NCBI RefSeq assembly: GCF_042653545.1
Contig: NZ_JBHSIS010000010.1
Location: 372,001-436,000 of the forward strand
From: Actinophytocola glycyrrhizae
GTDB taxonomy: Bacteria; Actinomycetota; Actinomycetes; Mycobacteriales; Pseudonocardiaceae
Direction: 5' to 3'
Length of the DNA stretch: 64,000 bases
Numbering within the stretch: position 1 is the first letter of the stretch; the number at the start of each line of letters is the position of its first letter. A program made the position numbers and the translations under genes. Positions 9,135-17,927 of the stretch are shown here, piece by piece. The notes below the pieces were generated by a model. The model did not search any database. It was not told where the DNA came from and saw only the letters and a list, made by a program, of their open reading frames with translations.

Positions 9135-11318
9135 TCACGCCTTCTCGAGATACTCGGCCTTCGTCCCGGAAACCAGCGAAGCCACCATGGCGGCCAATCC
9201 GGGATACAAGGACAGGTCCGGTGTCCGAGCCACCAGCTCCTGCGCCTCCGTCCGCGCTTCGGCGATCAACTCCTCGTCCCGGAGCAGGGAAAGCAACTTC
9301 AACGCCGACCGCTTCCCCGACTGGGTGGCACCGAGGATGTCGCCTTCCCTGCGCATCTCCAGGTCCACCCTGGCCAGCTCGAAACCGTCCAGGGTGGACG
9401 CCACAGCGTCGAGACGTTCCCTGGTCGCGGTGCCCCCGAGGGCTTCGGTGACCAGGAGGCACACCCCCGGCGCCTTGCCCCGGCCCACACGGCCACGCAG
9501 CTGGTGCAGCTGCGACACCCCGAACCGGTCGGCGTCCATGATCACCATGGCCGTCGAGTTGGGGACGTCGACCCCCACCTCGACCACCGTCGTCGCCACC
9601 AGTACGTCGATCTCACCGGCGGCGAAGGCACGCATCACGGCGTCCTTGTCGTCCGCAGGCAGCCTGCCGTGCAGCAGCGCGAGGCGCAGGCCCTTCAGCG
9701 GGCCCTCCGCCAGCATCTCCGCGACCTCGACCACCGACAGCGGCGGACGGCGGCCGTCGTCGTCGGTGCTCACGTCCTCGGCGGCGTCCTGGTCGCCGAT
9801 CCGCGGGCACACCACGTAGGCCTGGTGCCCGCCCGCGACCTCCTCGCGGATCCGCTGCCACGCCCGGTCCAGCCACGTCGGCTTCTCCGCCGCGGGCACC
9901 ACCGCCGTGCTGATCGGCGAGCGGCCCGCCGGCAGCTCCCGCAGCGACGACGTCTCCAGGTCGCCGTACACGGTCATGGCGACCGTGCGCGGGATGGGTG
10001 TCGCCGTCATCACCAGCACGTGCGGGCTGCTGTTCTCCCCGGCCCTCGTGCGCAGCGCGTCCCGCTGCTCGACACCGAACCGGTGCTGCTCGTCGACCAC
10101 CACGAACCCGAGGTCCGCGAACTGCACGGTGTCCTGGATCAGCGCGTGCGTGCCGACAACGATGCCCGCCGCCCCGCTCGCCGCGTCCAGCAGCGCCTGC
10201 TTGCGCAGCGCCGCCGGCAGCGAACCGGTCAGCAGCGCGATGCGCGTCGACTCCTCCGCCGCGCCCAGCTCGCCCGCCATCGCCAGGTCACCGAGCATGT
10301 TCCGCAGCGACCGGGCGTGCTGCGCGGCCAGCACCTCGGTCGGCGCCAGCAAGGCCGCCTGCCTGCCCGCGTCCACGACCTGCAGCATCGCCCGCAGCGC
10401 CACGATCGTCTTGCCGGAACCGACCTCGCCCTGCAGCAGCCGGTTCATCGGGTGCGCCACCTCGAGGTCGGCGGCGATCATCTCGCCCACCTCCTGCTGG
10501 CCCGCGGTGAGCGTGAACGGCAGCCGCCTGTCGAACGCCGCCCGCAGCCCGTCGTCGCGCCGCTTGCACTCCGGCGCGGGCCGGGACACCGCACCGTGCC
10601 GCCGCTGCGCCAGCGCGAGCTGGACCGCCATCGCCTCGTCCCACTTCAGGCGAGCGCGGGCGACCTGCACCCCCGCCCAGTCGGTGGCCGTGTGGATCTT
10701 GCGGATGGCCTCGTCGTAGTTGTCGAAGCCCCGGCGCAGGCGGAGCTCCGGCGGCATCGGGTCCTCGATCTCGTCGAGCATCGACAGTGCCTGCCGCACG
10801 CACTTCGCGATCTGCCACGACTGGATCGACGCCGCGGCCGCGTACACCGGGATGAGGCCGGTGAACTTCTCGACCGTCTCCGCGGTCTCGCTCGCGTCGC
10901 CCTCGGTCTCCTCGGTGAGCAGCTGGTAGTCGGGGTTGGTGAGCTGCAGCTTGTTCCGGTACCGCGACACCTTGCCGGCGAACAGCGCGTTCGTGCCCGG
11001 CGTCAGCGCCCGCTTGTGGTGCCGCTGGTTGAAGAACGTGCACTCCAGCGTGCGGCTGCCGTCGGTGATCACGACCTCGCTGATCCAGCCGGACCGCTGC
11101 CGCATCCGCCGCTCGTTGAACGACTGCACACGCGCCATCACGGTCGCGTGCTCGCCGATCTCCAGCCCCGCGATGTCGGTGAGCTCCCCGCGTTCGGCGT
11201 ACCGCCGCGGGAAGTAGCGGACCAGGTCACCGACGGTGTGCAGGTCCAACGCGCCGGCCAGCGCCTTGGCCGACTTGGCGCCCACCGCCGCCTCGAGTTT
11301 GCTGTCCATGGAGAGCAT
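9135..11318 (-). CDS. recG: ATP-dependent DNA helicase RecG
   Basis: Superfamily 2 helicase that remodels stalled replication forks and branched DNA. 727 residues from ATG 11318 (MLSMDSKLEAAVGAKSAKAL); an ATG three codons later (11309) is an equal choice. The N-terminal wedge/OB domain (about 60-160) precedes Walker A (LLQGEVGSGKTIVALRAM), a DExH-type box (VVDEQHRFGVEQR), the TATPIPRT motif and motif VI (QLRGRVGRGK), ending in the TRG region. Mycobacterial recG has the same DAK2 gene upstream; here a MerR-thioredoxin pair lies between them. About 280 bases downstream hold no gene. Confidence 0.97.
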   Translation of the reverse strand: MLSMDSKLEAAVGAKSAKALAGALDLHTVGDLVRYFPRRYAERGELTDIAGLEIGEHATVMARVQSFNERRMRQRSGWISEVVITDGSRTLECTFFNQRHHKRALTPGTNALFAGKVSRYRNKLQLTNPDYQLLTEETEGDASETAETVEKFTGLIPVYAAAASIQSWQIAKCVRQALSMLDEIEDPMPPELRLRRGFDNYDEAIRKIHTATDWAGVQVARARLKWDEAMAVQLALAQRRHGAVSRPAPECKRRDDGLRAAFDRRLPFTLTAGQQEVGEMIAADLEVAHPMNRLLQGEVGSGKTIVALRAMLQVVDAGRQAALLAPTEVLAAQHARSLRNMLGDLAMAGELGAAEESTRIALLTGSLPAALRKQALLDAASGAAGIVVGTHALIQDTVQFADLGFVVVDEQHRFGVEQRDALRTRAGENSSPHVLVMTATPIPRTVAMTVYGDLETSSLRELPAGRSPISTAVVPAAEKPTWLDRAWQRIREEVAGGHQAYVVCPRIGDQDAAEDVSTDDDGRRPPLSVVEVAEMLAEGPLKGLRLALLHGRLPADDKDAVMRAFAAGEIDVLVATTVVEVGVDVPNSTAMVIMDADRFGVSQLHQLRGRVGRGKAPGVCLLVTEALGGTATRERLDAVASTLDGFELARVDLEMRREGDILGATQSGKRSALKLLSLLRDEELIAEARTEAQELVARTPDLSLYPGLAAMVASLVSGTKAEYLEKA

Positions 11319-11367
11319 CGAGGCGATTATGTCGCGCCCCACCGACAATCGCGGGGCGGCCGGGCCG

Positions 11368-11688
11368 TCACCGCCAGGACAACGCCTCGTCCAGCTCGCG
11401 CAGCAGCGTCGCCTTCGGTTTCGCACCCACGATCGACCGCACCGGCTCACCACCCGCGAACAGCAGCATCGTCGGCAGACCCAGCACGCCGTACCGCTGC
11501 CCGATGGCCGGTTCCTCGTCGTAGTTCACCTTCACCACGTCCAGACCGGGCCGCTCCACCGCGATCTGCTCCAGGACGGGCGCGACCATGCGGCACGGCC
11601 CGCACCACGTCGCCCAGAACTCCACCAGCACCGGCCTGTCGTGCCCGAGCACCCGGCCCTCGAACGTCGACTCCGTCACCGCGTCCAT
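11368..11688 (-). CDS. Thioredoxin
   Basis: 106-residue thioredoxin fold protein with the active site WATWCGPCRM and the cis-proline loop GLPTMLLF. Starts at ATG 11688, one base after the TGA of the merR gene, with GAGGGGAA upstream inside that gene, so the two are translationally coupled. Being co-transcribed with a MerR regulator suggests a redox- or metal-responsive cassette; it is probably not the housekeeping trxA, which usually sits with trxB near the origin. Confidence 0.93.
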   Translation of the reverse strand: MDAVTESTFEGRVLGHDRPVLVEFWATWCGPCRMVAPVLEQIAVERPGLDVVKVNYDEEPAIGQRYGVLGLPTMLLFAGGEPVRSIVGAKPKATLLRELDEALSWR

Positions 11689-11689
11689 G

Positions 11690-12058
11690 TCAGTTCCCCT
11701 CTCCCCTGCGCGAGCGCGCGTCCGCGAGCTTGGCCCGCAGCTCGTCACGCACCACGTTCAGCTGTGCCAGGTACGCCTCGACCTCGGCGATCTTGCGGCG
11801 GTACACGGCGATCGCGTCCGGGCACGAGTCACCCTCCTCGTACCCGGCACGCAGACACTCGACGAACGGCCGGGTGTCCTCGAGCGCGAAGCCGACCTCC
11901 TGCAACGTCTGGATCTCCCGCACGACCCGCAGGTGCGACTCGTCGTAGTCCCGGTACCCGTTGGTGCGCCGCGGGGCGTCGAGCAGCCCCCGCTCCTCGT
12001 AGTAGCGCAGCGCCTTCGTGGAGATGCCCGCACTGCTCGCGAGCTCACCGATCCGCAT
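11690..12058 (-). CDS. MerR family transcriptional regulator
   Basis: 122 residues. The N-terminal winged helix (MRIGELASSAGISTKALRYY, then EERGLLDAPRRTNGYRDYDE) is typical MerR; the C-terminal dimer helix (about 80-115) is followed by a basic tail. Two Cys (VECLRAG and DSCPD) lie where MerR relatives bind metal or sense oxidants, but the four-Cys SoxR cluster is absent. Start chosen at ATG 12058, which fits the family; an ATG at 12076 is in frame. It leads directly into the thioredoxin gene and probably controls it. Inducer unknown. Confidence 0.92.
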   Translation of the reverse strand: MRIGELASSAGISTKALRYYEERGLLDAPRRTNGYRDYDESHLRVVREIQTLQEVGFALEDTRPFVECLRAGYEEGDSCPDAIAVYRRKIAEVEAYLAQLNVVRDELRAKLADARSRRGEGN

Positions 12059-12121
12059 GCGACCGACTGTAGACATTCCCCCCGACAGGAACGCCAGCCC
12101 GCTTTTCGGGGCGGCCGACCG

Positions 12122-13774
12122 TCACTCCACGCCGAGCACCAGCACCGCGTCACGCTGTCCGCCCTGGTAGACCACCAGCTCGGTCTCCGGGTGGACACGC
12201 CGGAGGTAGTCCTCGAGCTCCGTGGCCAGCTCGTCGGACGCTTCCGCGCCGAGCAGCGCGGTGACCAGCTCGCCACCCATGGTCAGCATCCGTGACACCA
12301 CACCCGTGGCGGCGCGGTCCAGTGCCGCGACGTCCGCCGGGCCGGGCTCGATCAGCACGACCTCGCCGTCGGCGAAGCCGAGCACGTCGCCCGCCTCGCA
12401 CGCCCCGATCCAGGTGATCGCGTCCTCGGTCGCCACCACGACCTCGCCGCGCCTGGTGGCCGCGGCCGCCTCGGCCATGGCCACGACGTCGTCACTCGCG
12501 CGGCGGCGCGGGTCGTGCACGGCGACGGCGGCCAGCACCTGCACCGCCGACGCACCCGGCACGACGACGACGTCCTGGCCGGCGGCCACCGCGCGGATGG
12601 CCGCCTCGTCGGCGGCCTCGACCAGCGCGGGGTCGGCTGGCAGCACGGTCACGTGCGCGGCCGAGGTGCCGGTGATGGTCGCGAGCAGGCGGTGGGCGGC
12701 ACCGTCGCCGTCGTCGTCGCCGACCCGGCAGACGGTGACGCCCTCGCTGATCAGCAGGTCGGTGAACTCGGTGCTGCGGGACGGCACGACCACGGCCCGG
12801 TCCTTGGCGAACCGGTTCGACTCCGCCGACGGCGCGTCGGCGAACCGGGCCACCCGGATCTGCCTCGGCCTGCCGGCGTCGACCCCCGCCTCGATGGCGG
12901 CGCCGATGTCGTTGCAGTGGACGTGCACGGTCCACAGCCCGTCGCCGTCGCCGACGACGGAGACGGAGTCGCCGAGACCGACGAGGGTGTCGCGCAGCCC
13001 GTCGGCGGCGTGCTCGTCGGCGACCTGTTCCAGCAGGTACATGACCTCGTAGGCGAACGCGTCCGAGCCGGACTCACGGGAGGTGTACAGCGAGCTCTCC
13101 TGCGGGCGGACCACCCGCTCCTCGGTCGCGCGCTGCGCGGCGGCGAGCGCGGCCGGCTGCCCGGTCAACACCGCGAGCAACGCGTCGAACAGCACCACGA
13201 CCCCGCGCCCGCCCGCGTCGACGACCCCGGCTTCGGCGAGAACGGCGAGCTGGCGGGGGGTTTCGGCCAGCGCGGCCGCGGCGGCGGTGGCGGCCGCGGC
13301 GGCCACGTCCTGCAACGCGTCGGACGACTCGTCCCGCGCGGCACGCGCGGCGGCCTCGAAGACGGTGATCATCGTGCCGGGGACCGGCTCGGCCATGGCG
13401 GCCCGCGCCCGTTCAGCGCCCGAGGTGAGTGCGGCACGCAGGCCAGGCCCGAGCACCGCGCCGACGTCGGCCAGTGCGTCGGCGGAGCCACGCAGGAACT
13501 GGGAGACGATCACCCCGGAGTTGCCGCGCGCCCCGGTCAGCGCACCGCGGGCGAGCACCGAAACGGCGGCCCCGGCGTCGGTGCGTGCCCTCGCGGGGGC
13601 CCGCAGCAGCGCGTCGAGCGCCGCGCGCATGGTGTGCAGCAGGTTGGAGCCGGTGTCGCCGTCGGCCACCGGGTAGACGTTGATGCTGTCGATGGCCTCG
13701 CGGTGCGCGTCCAGCGCCTGCACACAGGCCACGGCCCAGCGACGGACCTGGGCAGCGTCGAGCGCCTGCAGCAT
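12122..13774 (-). CDS. DAK2/FakA-like kinase-domain protein
   Basis: 550 residues. The N-terminal DhaL/DAK2 domain has the nucleotide-Mg loop VYPVADGDTGSNLL and GARGNSGVIVSQFL; a middle linker and a C-terminal FakA-type domain (about 320-550) follow. In Firmicutes FakA phosphorylates fatty acids bound to FakB (DegV); in actinobacteria the function is less clear. ATG 13774 gives MLQALDAAQVRRW. The conserved setting opposite rpmB and before recG matches mycobacteria (Rv2974c/Rv2975c region). Confidence 0.9.
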   Translation of the reverse strand: MLQALDAAQVRRWAVACVQALDAHREAIDSINVYPVADGDTGSNLLHTMRAALDALLRAPARARTDAGAAVSVLARGALTGARGNSGVIVSQFLRGSADALADVGAVLGPGLRAALTSGAERARAAMAEPVPGTMITVFEAAARAARDESSDALQDVAAAAATAAAAALAETPRQLAVLAEAGVVDAGGRGVVVLFDALLAVLTGQPAALAAAQRATEERVVRPQESSLYTSRESGSDAFAYEVMYLLEQVADEHAADGLRDTLVGLGDSVSVVGDGDGLWTVHVHCNDIGAAIEAGVDAGRPRQIRVARFADAPSAESNRFAKDRAVVVPSRSTEFTDLLISEGVTVCRVGDDDGDGAAHRLLATITGTSAAHVTVLPADPALVEAADEAAIRAVAAGQDVVVVPGASAVQVLAAVAVHDPRRRASDDVVAMAEAAAATRRGEVVVATEDAITWIGACEAGDVLGFADGEVVLIEPGPADVAALDRAATGVVSRMLTMGGELVTALLGAEASDELATELEDYLRRVHPETELVVYQGGQRDAVLVLGVE

Positions 13775-13938
13775 CACGCCTCCCAGCGTTGGGTCTGGCC
13801 GGACATCCAGCAGACTAGTGGGGCGGTTTGGTGGCCCGGATCGTGAGCCGTTACCCTGGTCAAGCCTGCCCGGCGTGAGCCGGGCCGCGAGCTTGCTGGC
13901 CAGTCGGCCAGTTTCCACTGTTGAAAGGAGTGCCTGAC

Positions 13939-14130
13939 GTGGCTGCCGTCTGCGACGTCTGTGGCAAGGGGCCAGGCTTCGGCAAGTCGGTCTCGCACTC
14001 GCACCGGCGTACGAGCCGCCGGTGGAACCCGAACATTCAGACCGTGCACGCGAAGATCGGCATCTCGCAGCGCAAGCGTCTGAACGTGTGCACCTCCTGC
14101 CTGAAGGCAGGCAAGGTCACGCGCGGGTAG
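13939..14130 (+). CDS. rpmB: 50S ribosomal protein L28 (zinc form)
   Basis: 63 residues, starting at GTG 13939 (MAAVCDVCGKGPGFGKSVSH), 9 bases after a GAAAGGAG ribosome site. CxxC pairs at VCDVC and VCTSC mark the zinc-binding (C+) paralogue. It lies divergent from the DAK2 gene with a 164-base shared promoter region and is closed by a terminator. Confidence 0.97.
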   Translation: MAAVCDVCGKGPGFGKSVSHSHRRTSRRWNPNIQTVHAKIGISQRKRLNVCTSCLKAGKVTRG

Positions 14131-14154
14131 AACCCGAGCGCCACTGGATCACAG

Positions 14155-14185
14155 AACCGGGCCCTGGCGATGCCAGGGCCCGGTT
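14155..14185 (+). terminator. rpmB terminator
   Basis: Perfect 14-bp GC-rich stem (AACCGGGCCCTGGC and complement) with a 3-base loop, followed by TTTG, 25 bases after rpmB. Confidence 0.88.
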
Positions 14186-14262
14186 TGCTGTGCCCGCCCG
14201 ACCACGATGCGGGTTGGCGCCATCATCGGGGTTACGCGGGCAGGTTCCCGCTTCCGGCTTTG

Positions 14263-14319
14263 GTGCCGTGAATGGGCCGTTCAGGGCGCTGAGCGCCCTG
14301 AACGCGCCTTTCGCGGCAC
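14263..14319. repeat. REP-like palindrome (locus 2)
   Basis: 57-base imperfect palindrome from GTGCCGTGAATGGGCC to CGCGGCAC, centred on CAGGGCGCTGAGCGCCCTG. It matches the reverse complement of 42911-42967 nearly base for base. It lies between the 3' ends of rpmB and ung and may stop transcription from both. Confidence 0.85.
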
Positions 14320-14336
14320 CATCTGGCGCCGGAGGC

Positions 14337-15014
14337 CTACGGGAGCTTCCAGTCGATGGCCGTGGCGCCCTGCTTCTCCAGCAGTTCGTTCGCGCGGCTG
14401 AACGGGCGGGAGCCGAAGAAGCCGTTGTGCGCGGACAGCGGGCTGGGGTGGGCCGACTCGATGCACGGCACCGGGTCCAGCAGTGGCTTGAGGTTGCGTG
14501 CGTTGCGGCCCCAGAGGATCGCCACCAGCGGGCCACCACGGGCGGCCAGCGCGCGGATCGCCTGCTCGGTGACGTCCTCCCACCCCTTGCCCTGGTGGGA
14601 GTTCGGGCGGCCGGGCTGCACGGTCAGCGCCCTGTTCAGCAGGAGCACGCCGCGTTCGGTCCACGGGCCCAGGTCGCCGTTGGACGGCAGCGGGTGGCCG
14701 AGGTCCTCGCTGTACTCCTTGAAGATGTTCACCAGGCTCTTCGGGAGCGGGCGGACGTCGGGGGCCACCGAGAAGCACAGGCCGATGGGGTGGCCCGGCG
14801 TGGGGTACGGGTCCTGGCCGACGATGAGCACGCGCACGTCCGCGAACGGCTGGTTGAACGCCCGCAGCACGTTCTCCCCCGACGGCAGGTACTCGCGGCC
14901 CGCGGCGATCTCCGCGCGCAGGAACTCCCCCATGGCGGTGATGCGGTCGGCGGCGGGCGCGAGCGCTTCCGCCCAGCCTGCTTCGACGATCTCGTGCAGT
15001 GGTCGTGCGGTCAC
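14337..15014 (-). CDS. ung: Uracil-DNA glycosylase, family 1
   Basis: Removes uracil from DNA in base-excision repair. 225 residues with the water-activating loop VGQDPYPTPGHPIGLCFS, the Leu-insertion loop HPSPLSAHNGFFGSRPFS and LLLNRALTVQPG. Length and motifs match the family. The same neighbourhood (ung close to thiL) occurs in mycobacteria, though here a carbonic anhydrase and a GNAT gene are inserted upstream. Confidence 0.97.
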   Translation of the reverse strand: MTARPLHEIVEAGWAEALAPAADRITAMGEFLRAEIAAGREYLPSGENVLRAFNQPFADVRVLIVGQDPYPTPGHPIGLCFSVAPDVRPLPKSLVNIFKEYSEDLGHPLPSNGDLGPWTERGVLLLNRALTVQPGRPNSHQGKGWEDVTEQAIRALAARGGPLVAILWGRNARNLKPLLDPVPCIESAHPSPLSAHNGFFGSRPFSRANELLEKQGATAIDWKLP

Positions 15015-15035
15015 CGCGCGACCTTATCCCCTCGC

Positions 15036-15557
15036 CTACGACAGCCTGCGCAGCCCCGCCTTGTACTCGGAAATCCGCTGGACGTAGTTCTCCACGATGC
15101 CCGACACCATGTCGGCGGGGACCTCGTAGCCCTCGCGGACCTTCGCCGGGACGCCCAGCGCCATGCGGCCCGCCGGCAGGTGGCCGTTGAACGACATCAC
15201 CGCTCCGGCCCCGAGGACGGCACCGTCCTCGACCACGGATCCGTTGAGCAGCACCGAACCCGACGCGATCATGCACCGTTCGCCGACCGTGGCGCCCTCG
15301 ATGTGCGCGTTGTGGCCGACCACCGAGTCCGCGCCGATGACGGTGGGGTGCCAGCCGGTGCAGTGGACGACCGTGCCGTCCTGCACCGAGGTCCGCGCGC
15401 CGACCGTGATCGAGCCCGCGTCGCCACGCAGCACCGCTCCCGGCCACACCGACGCGAACGCGCCGATGGTCACGTCGCCGATCACCGTCGCGTCCGGGTG
15501 CACGTAGGCGTCCGGGTGGATCGCGGGTTCCTTGTCGCCTAGGGCGTAGATGGGCAT
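15036..15557 (-). CDS. Gamma-carbonic anhydrase family protein
   Basis: 173 residues forming a left-handed beta-helix of hexapeptide repeats (VIGDVTIGAFASVWPGAVLR, then SITVGARTSVQDGTVVH). Metal-ligand histidines are seen in TVVHCT and VVGHNAHIEG. The family trimerises and binds zinc, iron or cobalt; members include Cam carbonic anhydrase and PaaY/CaiE-like proteins, so the substrate is not certain. The start overlaps the end of the GNAT gene by 19 bases, which suggests coupled expression. Confidence 0.9.
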   Translation of the reverse strand: MPIYALGDKEPAIHPDAYVHPDATVIGDVTIGAFASVWPGAVLRGDAGSITVGARTSVQDGTVVHCTGWHPTVIGADSVVGHNAHIEGATVGERCMIASGSVLLNGSVVEDGAVLGAGAVMSFNGHLPAGRMALGVPAKVREGYEVPADMVSGIVENYVQRISEYKAGLRRLS

Positions 15558-16009
15558 GCCGCCTCCAGTTCCTTGCCGAGGTGCACGGCTTCCGGCGCGT
15601 CGGCGTAGGTCCCGAACCGGGTCACCGGTGTGTAGCCGGCCGACGCGTACAGCGCGAGTGCCTCCGGCTGCTTCTGCCCGGACTCCAGGATCACCCGCTC
15701 GTACCCGGCGCCGGCCGCCGTCCGCTCCAGTTCGGCGAGGACGGCCCGCGCGAGTCCGCGGCCGCGGAACGAGGGGCGCACGTACATCCGCTTCAGTTCC
15801 GCGTCCGTGTCGTGGGCGCGCCAGCCACCGCAGGCGGCCGGCTCGTCACCGACGTAGGCGACGAGGAACAACCCCTTGGGCGGCGAGAACTGGGCCGGGT
15901 CGACCGGCGTCCGGTCCTGCTGGCCGTACCGCACGACGTACTCCTGCTGCACGTCGGCGATCAACGCCATCGCGTCGGGGTGGTCGTAGGTCCGCACTTC
16001 GATCCGCAC
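15539..16009 (-). CDS. GNAT family N-acetyltransferase
   Basis: 156 residues with the acetyl-CoA pyrophosphate loop VRPSFRGRGLARAVLAELE, followed by RVILESGQKQPEALALYASA, a pattern of the single-domain small-molecule or protein acetyltransferases. Substrate unknown. Lies between thiL and the carbonic anhydrase gene, 27 bases after thiL, so the three are probably one transcript. Confidence 0.9.
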   Translation of the reverse strand: MRIEVRTYDHPDAMALIADVQQEYVVRYGQQDRTPVDPAQFSPPKGLFLVAYVGDEPAACGGWRAHDTDAELKRMYVRPSFRGRGLARAVLAELERTAAGAGYERVILESGQKQPEALALYASAGYTPVTRFGTYADAPEAVHLGKELEAACPSTP

Positions 16010-16036
16010 GCCGGGATTCTGACCTACGCACCGCCC

Positions 16037-17014
16037 TCACCGGAAATGCTGCCAGCCGGCCCCGCCCGAGTACTTCCCGCCATCGACGGTCACCGCACCT
16101 CCCCTGGTCACGGTGCCGATGGTGCGCCAGCCGGCGGGCACGGCGGCCGGTTCGGGGAACGTCGCGGCCAGCGCGTGATCCTCGCCACCGGTCAGCACCC
16201 AGTGCACGGGGTCGGCGCCGAGCGCGGTCGCGACGTCCACCAGCCGTTGCGGCACCTCGACCAGGTCGGTCCGCACGTCGATGGCCACATTGGACTCCTC
16301 GCAGATGTGGCCGAGGTCGGCGAGCAGCCCGTCCGAGACGTCGATCATCGCCGTCGCGCCGGCGAGCGCGGCCTGCGGACCGGCCTCGTACGGCGGTTCC
16401 GGCACCCGGTAGGCGCCGACCACCTGCACCGGGGAACGGAACCCGCGGCCCAGTACGGCGAGCCCGGCGGCGGACCAGCCGAGGCGGCCTGCCACCGCGA
16501 CCACGTCGCCCGGCATGGCGCCACCTCTCGTGACCGGTTCACGGCCCTGCAGGTCGCCCAGTGCGGTGACAGAGATCACGATCTCGCTCGCGGTGACCAC
16601 ATCGCCGCCCACGAGTCCCGCCCCCGCGGCGGCCGCCTCCTCCCACATGCCCGCGGCGAGCGCCTGTGCCACGTCGGCGCGGGTCGACCTCGGGCAGGCG
16701 AGGCCGACGAGCAGCGCGGTGGGCACCGCGCCCATCGCCGCGATGTCGGCCATGTTGACCGCGATCGCTTTGCGCCCAACGTGTTCCGGGGTCGACCAGT
16801 CCAGTCTGAAGTGGACGCCCTCGACCAGCACGTCGGTGCTCGCGACCACCCTGGCGTCCGGCGCGGCGACGAGCGCGGCGTCGTCACCCGGCCCGATCAG
16901 CGTGGTCGGCGGCTGCCTGCGCCCCGCCGTCACGCGCCCGATCAACCCGAACTCGCCCACGTCCGCGACGGTCTCGGGTGGATCATGAGCTGGGCCTCCT
17001 CTATTGTCGGCCAC
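16037..17014 (-). CDS. thiL: Thiamine-monophosphate kinase
   Basis: Phosphorylates thiamine monophosphate to the active diphosphate cofactor. AIRS-type kinase fold with GPGDDAALV, STDVLVEGVHF (metal Asp cluster), MADIAAMGA, GGDVV and MIDVSDGLLADL, ending with the GGEDHAL loop. The usual family start is near ETVADVGEFGLIGRV. I chose GTG 17014, preceded by GGAGG, giving 325 residues. An ATG at 17074 is in frame but would run into the promoter of the divergent gene. Confidence 0.93.
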   Translation of the reverse strand: MADNRGGPAHDPPETVADVGEFGLIGRVTAGRRQPPTTLIGPGDDAALVAAPDARVVASTDVLVEGVHFRLDWSTPEHVGRKAIAVNMADIAAMGAVPTALLVGLACPRSTRADVAQALAAGMWEEAAAAGAGLVGGDVVTASEIVISVTALGDLQGREPVTRGGAMPGDVVAVAGRLGWSAAGLAVLGRGFRSPVQVVGAYRVPEPPYEAGPQAALAGATAMIDVSDGLLADLGHICEESNVAIDVRTDLVEVPQRLVDVATALGADPVHWVLTGGEDHALAATFPEPAAVPAGWRTIGTVTRGGAVTVDGGKYSGGAGWQHFR

Positions 17015-17116
17015 GACACCTCCGATAGTCGGATCCCCAAACGATCCGGAACTGCGGTACCTTTTGCTGCTCACGTTCCTACCTCTTGAGTCCGGCTAGA
17101 CACGAAGGGGCGCGCC

Positions 17117-17350
17117 GTGGTCCACGCATACATCCTCATCCAGACCGAGGTCGGTCAAGCCGCCGCGGTCGCAGCGAAGATCGCACAGATCGACGGTGTG
17201 ACGACCGCAGAGGATGTCACCGGGCCCTACGACGTGATCGTGCGGGCGGAGGCCGACAACGTCGACCTGCTCGGCCAGCTCGTCGTGGCCCGCATCCAGA
17301 ACGTGGACGGGATCACCCGAACCCTCACCTGCCCGGTGGTCCACCTCTGA
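17117..17350 (+). CDS. Stand-alone Lrp/AsnC ligand-binding (RAM) domain protein
   Basis: 77 residues from GTG 17117. Only the regulation-of-amino-acid-metabolism domain is present (AYILIQTEVGQ, GPYDVIVRAEA, VDGITRTLTCPVV); the DNA-binding half is absent. Such proteins form ring oligomers and bind amino acids. The gene is conserved in this place in actinobacteria, upstream of a DUF3515 gene. It may modulate a full Lrp protein elsewhere. Confidence 0.92.
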   Translation: MVHAYILIQTEVGQAAAVAAKIAQIDGVTTAEDVTGPYDVIVRAEADNVDLLGQLVVARIQNVDGITRTLTCPVVHL

Positions 17351-17369
17351 GCCGTGCTGTAGTTGTGGC

Positions 17370-17927
17370 GTGTCCGAGCAACCTCTGTCCCGTGTGACGT
17401 TGTTCGTCGCGGCCGGACTGGCCGCGGTGCTCGTGGTGGGTGTGATCGTCGCGAGCCAGGTCCTCGGTGGCGGGACCGACGAGACCGCGCCACCCTCGAC
17501 GTCGTCCGGGTCGTCCACCCGCAACGGCCCGCTCGCGCTGGCCGGGGTGGACGCGCCGGACGCGGACGCACCCGAGTGCGCGAAGCTCGTCGACTCGCTG
17601 CCCGCGAAGCTGCCCAGCAAGGGCAAGGAGCTGGCACGGCTGCCGCTCGCCGACCCCGCTCCCCCCGGCGCGGCCGCGTGGGCCGGTGACCGGGGCGAGC
17701 CGGTCGTACTGCGCTGCGGGCTGCCCAAGCCGGCCCAGTACGCGCCGACGGCACAGCTGCGGCTGGTCTCGAAGGTGAACTGGCTGCCGGTCGAGGGCGC
17801 CGGCGCGAGCACCTGGTACACGGTCGACCGCCCGGTGTACGTCGCGCTGACGATCCCCGAGGACGCCGGAACCGGCGTGGTGCAGGAGATGTCGGAGACG
17901 ATCGCGAAGGTCCTGCCCGCTACCTGA
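17370..17927 (+). CDS. DUF3515 family membrane-anchored protein
   Basis: 185 residues from GTG 17370. One N-terminal membrane helix (VTLFVAAGLAAVLVVGVIVA), a Ser/Thr-rich linker and a secreted domain with two cysteines (PECAKL and LRCGLPKP) that may form a disulphide. The family is restricted to actinobacteria and has no known function. Follows the RAM gene by 19 bases. Its 3' end overlaps that of ddl by 8 bases. Confidence 0.9.
   Translation: MSEQPLSRVTLFVAAGLAAVLVVGVIVASQVLGGGTDETAPPSTSSGSSTRNGPLALAGVDAPDADAPECAKLVDSLPAKLPSKGKELARLPLADPAPPGAAAWAGDRGEPVVLRCGLPKPAQYAPTAQLRLVSKVNWLPVEGAGASTWYTVDRPVYVALTIPEDAGTGVVQEMSETIAKVLPAT

Noticed and set aside
14206..14242. Second repeat family shared with 32992-33022
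   Set aside because: Only CATCGGGGTT and scattered bases match; too weak to call without a genome-wide search.
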